From IMG/VR virus record IMGVR_UViG_3300025133_000349, positions 1-35,168 of that record: 35,168 nt of DNA. One strand, given 5' to 3'. The DNA is from a virus. Both the position numbers and the translations under genes were made by a program. The notes below the pieces were generated by a model. That model searched no databases. It was given only the letters and a program-made list of their open reading frames with translations, and had not been told where the DNA came from. This document shows positions 9,637 through 19,600 of the stretch, in pieces (positions within the stretch are counted from its first letter, which is position 1; every line of letters begins with the position of its first letter).

Positions 9637-10686
9637 CTAATAATCTGGGCAGTTCTCTGACAACGCATCTGTCCCATAAATATTAATTGCGGATGGGTTT
9701 CTCAAATCCGGACAGTTAATCTCTAGATCGTTGAAAAGATCAGTAGATTTGAGTTTAGAAGCAGAACGACAAAGAGTGTTTTCGTCTATTTCCCCGTCGA
9801 CATTAATATCAAAATAGTATTCTACATAAGTTGGATCCAGTTCTGGTAACTGTCCGTTTACTCTTCCCGCTTGTAACTCCGCCTCTCTTTGATTTATAAG
9901 TTTATTATCAACTACCATCTGAAGGGGTTTGATAAAAGATAGAGGTGCAAGCACGGGTTCTCCCAAATTTCCTGTTTCGTCTTTTATCTCAAAAACTTCT
10001 ATATCAAAATTTTCATAATCGAACGAAGCGTTTTCCTCTTCGATAACAACAATTATTTGATCTGGGCCGACATAAACTTGTGAACCGTCGGCATATAAGT
10101 TTCCCGGAACCAGGGCTGGATCTTCTTCGAACTTCGGCGCTGTGCCTCTTTCTTCGACGCTTATCTTAAACTCCACATCTAAATCTATTTGTGGGATTTT
10201 TAAAAGTTGCTGTGAATAAGTATTTTGCACAGTTGTCCCCGATCCTGTTTTTTCCGTGCGAAGGTTTCCGGTAAGATTGAACTCTAAATTTTGTATCTTA
10301 CCCTCTAAAAATCTTATTTTATATGCCGGCACCTTTGTTGATTCTAAGGTGGAAGTTCCTAGACTCAGGGGCATCACGTTAAGTTTTTCGTATGTGGCTA
10401 ATCGAATTCTGTCTCGAAGATCAGTAGCAGAGTCAAAAAGAAATTCATCACGGCCAGAGAAGCCCGTTTGTGTTCTAAAATAAGGTGTTTCCTCTTGAAT
10501 CCTAGTCTCTGCGGAGTTTTTGTTTTCCGCACTATCAATGTGGTTCCCATGGTTAGCATCATATATAACTCCTTCATCAAAGAAAGCGTAATATTCTGGC
10601 TTCCAAGCCCCTTTTGAGAGCAGATAGCGACCATATTGTGTAAGTTGTATATCTAATACCTCTTCTTTTGAATCAAAAAATCTCAT
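9637..10686 (-). CDS. Structural protein with N-terminal LTxxGR module, 349 aa
   Basis: Starts at ATG 10686, two bases after the stop of the 3379-aa gene, with GGGGAAG as ribosome-binding site. Residues 1-45 (FDSKEEVLDIQLTQYGRYLL ... YYAFFDEGVIYD) match the N-terminal pattern of the 308-aa protein, keeping LD, LT, GR, a small-basic-Gly step and the aromatic-acidic end. The remainder is strongly acidic, with stretches such as VIVVIEEENASFDYENFDIE that suggest beta strands. The C-terminus has two cysteines (CRSAS, NCPDL) and ends ENCPDY. Because the module recurs in two proteins of one tail operon, I infer that it is an assembly or docking module for the tail or baseplate. No enzymatic motif is visible. 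Confidence 0.87.
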   Translation of the reverse strand: MRFFDSKEEVLDIQLTQYGRYLLSKGAWKPEYYAFFDEGVIYDANHGNHIDSAENKNSAETRIQEETPYFRTQTGFSGRDEFLFDSATDLRDRIRLATYEKLNVMPLSLGTSTLESTKVPAYKIRFLEGKIQNLEFNLTGNLRTEKTGSGTTVQNTYSQQLLKIPQIDLDVEFKISVEERGTAPKFEEDPALVPGNLYADGSQVYVGPDQIIVVIEEENASFDYENFDIEVFEIKDETGNLGEPVLAPLSFIKPLQMVVDNKLINQREAELQAGRVNGQLPELDPTYVEYYFDINVDGEIDENTLCRSASKLKSTDLFNDLEINCPDLRNPSAINIYGTDALSENCPDY

Positions 10687-10688
10687 TA

Positions 10689-13600
10689 TTAATCTTCCCC
10701 GAGAGTTTCGCCGGCGCCAATTCCTACGGGCCCGCCGACGCCGCCGGCTTGTCCGGCTTGTCCGGCCTGGATGGTGCCTTCCGCCGGCGCCTCTTCTCCC
10801 CCGGGCCCGAGGGCCCCTTGTTGGCCAACTCCCGAAAGTCCACCCACGACGCCGCCGGCGGTAATAATTTGGCCTGGCCCAGCCTCTACAATATCACCCT
10901 GTGGGCCACCAATAGTCTGTTCGATCTGTGTACCGAAGGAGCCCAGATTGGTGGTGAGGACTTGTTCGGTGGTAACATCCTGACCCAATATTTCCTTGAG
11001 AATCCCCTCCCCGCTTCCGGCTTCTCCTCTGTCTCCGAACGCCGCGGCGTCCGCATCCTTTAGTCTCTTAAAGCCAACTTTTCTAGAATCAGGAACTTTC
11101 TCAAAACTTATGCCGGCTTCGATTTGAACCATTTCAACAAGAGAACAGAAATCATAAGGCCAATTCTGTGTGTAAAAAGGCATCTCTGGTTCTTTGTTTA
11201 TTGTTTCGGTGAAGTAATCTCTTTTTGCCCTTTGCTTGACCTTAAACACCATCCACCGCAATTCTTTGTCCATATCAACATAGGGCATTTTTCTTCGTTC
11301 AGTATGTGAAAGAAGTGCTTCTTTTAAGTTACCTATAAGTTCGTTGGCTAGTAATTCATGTGTCACGGATGAAAATGACGATTCTGCTTCGACACCAATT
11401 TTAGGCGAAACGTTTTGCCAAATTTTAGAGATATCATCTTTGTCGAAAGTATGTGAAAATTCGAAAACATACATTGAAATGGGTAGCACATCTGTATTAT
11501 TAACAAAATCAAGAGATGGCGGGAACACATACTTCCTCATCATTCTAACCAAGCGACGATAAGACTCTCCTGCTATTCCCGATGCCGCATCATTTACCGC
11601 GAATGTAGCAAAAAATTTCCTCTCACCTTCAATGATTTTAAACGGAACAGCCACAACAGCCTCAAACATTTTTCTTTTTGAAGGCAATTCACCAATGCGA
11701 ACTGGGTCAGTTTTAAAACCACAAACGTCCACTAGAGACTGAACTGCTGGAGTCTGGTAGGATGCGGTGGTGCCAATCGGGGCGCTATAATTATTATAGT
11801 AAGTTGATGCATCACTATAGTTGTTAACATATGGGCTTTTATTGTTTGAAGAGAAGAGGCCAGCCATGTCCGGCTTAAGAGATGCACTGGGGTGGTTAGC
11901 CAGCCAATCCTCGGGGATGTCTGTAACCTGCATATACACACCTATACCATCTTTTGGGATTCTCCCAAATTGGTGCCACATTCCCCGGGGAATACATGCA
12001 TTTGCATTTTTATTATTACAAACCGTAAGAGAGTTACTACCTGTCCCAATACCATTAAAATTAAGCATAGGTGTTTCAAATTTTGTTTGGATGGACCATT
12101 TTCTCTGTCCATCTTTTACATTTGTATTTTTACTCTTCCTAAAAATGTTTAAACTCGCGTCAAGTTGCATGGCCCACTCATTTATGAAAGGGCCGGCGGA
12201 GGGGCCAACATATACTGTCTGGTTGCCGCCGTCTGGAATGATGCCGATGCCAGAACCTGCATTGGATCCAACATTGTCCCCCGATCCTCCGGTCAAATGA
12301 TATGAGGATCCTGCGTGTTGGCTTAGTGCTTCCTGATCAAAGCGCCACTTTCTTCTAAATGAACCGGCCAAGGGCAACTGACTAGTCTCACCTCCGATTG
12401 ATGCGCTTGTGTTGAACAATGATTCGTGTGGAGAAGCAAAAATTTCGTCAAGAGTTGGTTTATAGGGCTCTCCCGTTTCGTCTGCTTTAAACTGAAAGAT
12501 GTGTGGTGTACTAGAATAATACTGTGTTTCAACGCCGCGGGGCCAAAATATAATATCATACCAGCATTCTCCATCATAATATGGTGGAGTGTGTGAAGCA
12601 TAAACACCATTAGCTGAATCGTAATCATGTATTGAGCCGGCCTTGGCATCGTATCCTGACCACTGATCGTAATTTCCACTTCGGATAAGCCCCAGCGGAG
12701 GACCAAAAGCAGAGGGGCGGGAATACATTGTAAATGTTTCATTTGGTGTTACTTCGATCGCTTTAGCCCCTTCATTTTCTCTTCCTGAAAAAGGATCCGA
12801 GTCACCGACTTCAACGATAGTTCTTGTGTTTTGTGGGACCTCATACGCGCCCCAAGATCCACTAACTAGCTTGGTCTTTGTTTGAGAACGCCACATTTTA
12901 ACGCGCATTCCATACGGAGTTCCTGGTGTGACTGCTTTGAATTCCTTCTGGCGTAGGGATTGGATTGTCGTTAGTTTTTTCCCTTTCAAGAAAAAATTAA
13001 TACTTTCTGCTAAAAAGTTATTAATCATCTTTTTATATTTTGTTCCGCCCGAGCCATCCCAAGCAACGATGCTTTCTATTCTAGCATATGGAGAGGGCTC
13101 ATCATCTCCAATCTCCATATTGGCTAAATAATTCTCCGGATCGATGAGGGCCTCGAAAGGCAACCTCTTATCCCATCCACCAAAATGGTCACTAACGCCG
13201 CGGGTTGCTTCCCGGGATCCTTTTTTCGTGCTAGAAAATATAGCAAAAGAGGCCGAGTTAATAATCATTCTTACATGACCATCAACCATCGTCGATGGAT
13301 CGGCATCATACACACGGGCCCTTTTGGCGCGCTTGGGGTCGAGGCCGTGGGTATTCTTCGACAGCTTAGATTGCACAATCGGATAATCTACGGCTAGCCC
13401 AGACTTAATTGTATTATAAAGAATGCCGGGAGAAAATAAAGGTTTAATAAAATTCCGGATCGACGATGCGTCGGCGGCATCCTCGCCCTGAATTCTACTT
13501 ACTGAAGCACTATAATCAACCAAAAATTGCCTAGACAATTGGATGGTCCTCTCCGCAGGATAGAAGCCGTCGTATGGAACTAACTTTTTAATTGCCTTAC

Positions 13601-16600
13601 ACTTCAGTGTAATTGTGTGCGGATCGACAATACCATCATGATCTTTTTTAATAATTTCAAAATATTTTAAGAAATCAGTATTTGTGAATGTCTCAAAGAA
13701 ATTCTGATCAGAACTATTTTGTGCTAAAATGGTACCGCTCGGAACTCCAACAATTCTAAATAACTTTTGATTCTCAACTAAGAAATCCTCAGAATGTTCA
13801 GAATAAAAATCCAAATGATCTGTAATTCTAAACTCTGGAATAATAGAATATGCTTGGCCTACGGCCTTGATATCGGTGAAATACTCATCATATGTATCAT
13901 AAAAGGGATTTGTTGCATTTGTCGCGAAAGCACTAGAAGTTCCTTCATAACGACCCGCGTTCGTGCCGGCATCCCAGAATGCTTCGCCACGGAACATAGA
14001 AGCCGCCTTAAGAAGGTTTCTATCGTGAGCGGCGGAGAGAATATCGGTGCGATCCATACCCCAGCGCGCCTGGACCGAGGAGCTAAGCGGTAATATATGC
14101 TTTCTTGCATAAAGAGCAGCAGGATAAGCGTTGGATGATGTCCCCGCATGATAGTGGGAATATTCATTTTGAAGTTCTCCGGATCGGTGACCTTCAAGAT
14201 TAGAAGCGGTCAACCCACCGGACAGCACCGTAAAAGTATCCAAGGTTTCAAAATCTTCCATCGCGTCGAGGGCCCAGCAACTTTGGGTGACAACATAGCC
14301 GGCTGAATTTGTAGGCTTCTTTTCCTTTCCGAGAGTTGTTCGGTTGGATCTGTCATCCCTCCAAAAATTATTCTTATAATTCGTGCGGCCCCTGATTGTT
14401 TCTTTGTAAATATTTCGCCTTGATGGATATACAACTTCTTTATATTTTAACGAAATCAATCTCTTGATGGGGTCTGTACTAGCATCTTTCTTTTTTCTTC
14501 CATAGATATTTAAAAATTCTCTATAAGTGGAGTCTTTAAAATCTGTTTTCACACCTATGCTTTCGTTAAAATTCGAATTATTAAAGAAACCATAATTATT
14601 TCCAAAACTAGCCTTGACGACGGCTTGGGATCTTAGTTCTTTCCCGGCTCTCGTCTCACCTGTTTTGACAACAAATTTATAAATCAAAGGCTTGTTTGCT
14701 ATATCTACAGCAGATTGTGTTATATACAGAGTCTCACCGTTTCTAGATGACACGTCAATGCTGCCTCCCGAAACTAAAGCAACAATTGGAGGACCGGACC
14801 GAGGTGTATGCGTGTATATATTATTCTTGCGATAGTGTCTTGCCAACTGGCCTTGACCTACTCGTATCTGTTTCCAAGTCGGATAGCCGTAGGCGCCATT
14901 TCTGTGTGACATGAGATGGTTAAAGGCCTCAGCGGATTTGGCGCGGCCGTTGGGAGTCGTGGTATTCGGGATTCTTTCTATGAAACCACCAGGAGTATTG
15001 GTAGCTACAGTAAAGGACCCAGTAGTAGAAAAATTATAATAATGTCTGTTATCCGCGGACAAAGGGTATCCAAGAATAAAGTCTGAGGAACTAATAGGTT
15101 CAAGAATGGTGGTGTTCATACCAACAAAATTAGTCGGATAATTGGATGCAAGGCCACTATCCGTGCGTGCCGCGGGCTTTCGCCATCCGGCGGATGTCAA
15201 GACCGACCCTAGTTCACTAGCAGTAGTAAAGTTGATAGCACTGACATAGGAATAACCCATTTCTCCACCAGGCAACGAGGCTGGAAGAGAACTAGAAACC
15301 CTTGTTAGTCCATCATATGGAAGATATCCAAATATGATACCCTGTGTCGAAGTATACGATGCCGTGATCCAAGAATATTGAAGGTCTGATCTGGGAATCA
15401 TATGCTGAACATAATAATTATCATAAACTGAGGCTGTGGCGATTAGGCCATCGGAGCCAGTTCTGGCCATCTTTAATCTATTTCTATGAACTTTGTGGTA
15501 ACTTGCCGTGTAATTTGTAACATAGTCTAGTGAAATATCACCACCACTTCCGGAACGAAGGCCAAAACGCTCACTTCTCTCGGTTAAAAGCGTTCGCAAC
15601 GGCTGTCTAACTGTTATATTTCTATAGTTCAAGTTGTTGTATGGAGAATATTGACCTGACTCATAGTCTAAGCCGGGGCCACCGATGGTATCGCCAGCAA
15701 CCTCTGGTCCGCCCGGGGCGGAGAAGCGTTCCACAATAACGTGCTCTCTGCGCGTCCTAGTGGGCTTAGCGTAGTCCACAAGGCCTCCGACATACCCAAG
15801 CAGGTCTGTCGTGACGGACGCCGTAGAGAAGCCCTCAGACTTCACAAACTCGCTGTTGTTTGTCCGGCGATCTGAGGTTTGGACAACTTCGTAGCGCTTG
15901 TTAAAATTACCCATTGATATAGTGTTCGAACCAGATCTGTGTTGGATATTCTTGATATTGAGTGGCCGTTTGGATATTTCATCTCGACGGTATTGTGGAG
16001 AAGAAGACGGGCGTTCTAAGGTTGAATCATTGGCCCTAAAGATAGCGTTGTTTAAATGCCATGCCTCGGCGCGAGTGGCCGAGGAAGTAAGAGTGGGATC
16101 AATTGTAATGTCGGTATGCCTGTGTCTGTGGCCGCCGACATGTTGTTTAGTAAACGGGCCCTGCATCGGTATATCATAATCGTCGCCATAAGAATCATTG
16201 TGATAACCAGCATATTCAAGACCACTAGTATCGGACCTATATCCTGTGCTACCCGCAGAAGAACTATATATATCCACCGGGGGCACAAATTTGTTTGTAG
16301 CATAAGAATTTGAATCTAAATTCTCTGTTAAGAGCAGATCCTTAAATTTGCGCTTTGCCTGCTTAATCGGGGGCCCAGTTTCAGCGACATCAATATCTTT
16401 AAAGTCTCCTTTGGAGGCATCGAACCTTGCATTTGTCTTACCTCGTTTAAAAATAGAAAATACTGCATCAGGCTTGGAGCCGCGTGGATAATTATATCCT
16501 CCACCTATCTGTGTCGGGAACCCAACAGACATTTTAAAAGGTCGAGTTTGTTGGCGTAGAGCATAGGCTGAGCCCTCATATATTCCTTCTTTCCCGGTGC

Positions 16601-19600
16601 CGTCATTAAACTTATCAGCGGATGCGGAGTTGAAACTGAGGATAATATCGCTTATTGATTGGCGGGCTTCGGCGATGACTGTTGCTGTCCCGATCGCCCC
16701 GAATGCTGTATTACTTCTACTGGCGCGCTCTTTCCACCAGCGAGCGCTTGTATTTTGTTTGCCGTCATCACCACCAGTAAAGCCGGCGAGCGTAGTCTGA
16801 CTCATATCGTCTGTGACGGTTACATTTCCAGCGGCGCCGGGCACTGCTTGAGTCAAAGTAATTAACTGTGCGCCGTCGGCTTCGGCTGGAACAGCAGAAA
16901 CTATAATCTTACCGTTGTGGCCATTGGCATGCTCTATGGCTGCCTTAAGCTGAACTAAGAAAACGTTCTGAGAATGAGGCGTCGCCGGCGGTAAGTTGAG
17001 GGCAACCGCAATGGCGCCGACGAGGCCGGCCCCGGCGACCTGAGATCCTATGTCAGTGTCAGACGCGAGAATATCACCAGTTGCAAGGGCGCCGGAGTCA
17101 AGGTCGTTGCAGACACAATATGTTTTTTCGGTGCCGTCTGTTGAAGTAATAACAATGGTCTCTTTCTCATCCATTCCACTTGCTGCGTCACCATCTGCCA
17201 CGGTTATCGTTGCTGTGGCTGCGGTGGGCAGTGGCGCGTGTCCATATTGCCAGTTATAAGATAGTTCTCCTATACCCTTAACTCTGCCTTCAATCTTATC
17301 TTCACTACTTCCCCAGCGCTCATTACCCTTATAATCAAGATGTGGATATTGGTGTTGGTATTTCGATCTTCCAAGAATATGATCCTCAACCACGGTACGA
17401 ATTTCATCAGAAACATCGGCCGAGGCGGGGACAAGCTGCTGTAAGAAAATTCCGAGTGAATTATCAATCCATTTATAATAATCTACGAACTTATCAAAGT
17501 CGGGATTATTTTGAATCTTTTCAAAGAATAAATTCCTTAATAATCTTAATCCCTTGTAATCTCCACGATATTTATTAACCACATCTCCGATAAGATTGTT
17601 AAATTCAACAATGGTTCCGAAGTAATTTATCATTTCCTGTGATACAACACCATACATGCTCTTTTCAAAAGCAAAGAACATTTGTGATGGGGAGGCATCG
17701 CGAGGAAATAGTTCGTCATCCCTAGTAAGAACATTCACAGCATCATCAGAATTGATAATCTCTGGTAGTCTTTGTCTGTTTGTCGGAATGAATTCTTTGG
17801 AGATTACCGTGGTCGAAGAGACTTTTAAAGGGAAGTAGCCCGTGCCGGCATACTGATTTGCTATAATGTTTGAAATCTTTCCTTCATTAGAATATCGTGA
17901 CTCAAGAATTACAGAGCCCGAAGAGGCGTCTTCCACAGTAAAAAACCCAGAAGCATCAGACCCTGTTACTTGAGAGAAATCCCAATGCATAGCCAAAGAT
18001 TCTATATTTGGTATTGTCTGATTGTTAATCGCCACGCCGGAGGGATCCGGATTAAAAGCTATATTTCTACTTGGAAATTTTGTTCCGACATTTAAAGGAT
18101 CTTTGGCGTGCTCGATAATGACTTCATTCTCTAAATAAGAGACCCAGTGACGCAAAGAAGAAATTTTAACATCAGTATTAGTCACAACAGAAGAACTGAA
18201 ATCTGTTCTGTCCGCGCCGATATAATATCTACGATCGGCCGTGAGAAACGCATCCTTCTGGGCGCTAGCGGTTAATTGAAACTGGTTTTTTATTGTGCCA
18301 AATTCTGTGTTGACCCCAAACCACTCCAAAATTATTTGATCTGATGCGGTGGAACCAGAAAGCTTGTTAGCATAAGGCCACTTCTCGCCCCTTGCTCGAA
18401 CTGCAAAATTCCATTTTTGATTGTCATAAACATTACTATATACGGAACTTGTGAGACCAAAAGTTCCGGTTCTGCCCTTTAGTTCAAAATATCCATCACG
18501 AGAATTACGGGCAGTTCGAACAAAATAAAGTTGGAAATTATCATCATTACCTGCCGTCTTCCAAATAAAATCCGAGGGCCCTCTTGATTCATGATAACCA
18601 AATATCGAAGAACTCAAGAATGGAGTTGGAAAATACTTAGGATTATCAAATTCATATTTTCTTGGGAAAACAACCTCCACCTCTGCTGTGTTGGTAAGGT
18701 ATTTGCTTGTTCCAGAAATGTGAGTGACCATTAATGTTTCTGCGTTGGTCGCAGACTGGCTTTGATACACAATCCCATCAAACCGATTTGGGTGATTAAA
18801 ATCAGCATAATTCTTACGAGTTGTGGTTGAATAATCAGTGTCTTCAAATTTGAATTCTGTATTATTACCGTATGCATTAAACTGAACAACCTCGTCGCCA
18901 ATTCCGTAGCAACGAATCAAATTTCTAAACGCCTTTTCGGTGCCTTTTGACTTATAAATATAAATTAAATTGTTATAAATATTTTGATAAATAAGGTTTT
19001 TAACTTCATTAATATCTAAATCATACGCCCTGTCGTCCCTGCGATTCGCGAATCTTTCAAGTATATCTGCATCGACAAATATCTCCGGTACGGTTAAGCC
19101 CTTAGAACTTAATAGATTTCTCGCGAATGGAGTTGGCTTATGACTTGAACTCAAGTAGGTATTGTTTGATAAATGAGGCAGGGCTTTAATCTGTAAGTTC
19201 AAAGTATCAAAATAAGAACCAATAATCTGCGTTAATCTTTTAACATTTTCGGAGCCGTCAGTTTCGTCCTGTTCAACAACCCAAGACGGAAGGTAATCTT
19301 TGATGCTTGCCTGATTTTCATGATCATAAACACTACCGGTGGTAGACAGTTCACTATAAAGAGTCTTTACATCCGGATGGAAGTCATATATAATTGGATC
19401 CTTGTATTCTACGGTACCCGATACTGCTGCGGAAGAAGACACCATAGCAGAACCCAACTCTCTTGCAGCCTGGCCAGGATATGCATACCAAACCCCATTT
19501 GAAATACGGCCCGAATAATCCAAAACAGCAGAATCTACAGAACTTGTGCCTGTTATACCTTCATTGAACTTGTAGTAAACACCAAGCTCTGCGTTGGCTA

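Noticed and set aside
11821-12300. Plus-strand open frame of 159 codons, and similar ones at 10668-11063 and 29036-29440
   Set aside because: All are antisense to the two giant genes, with no coherent domains and no matching intergenic signals.
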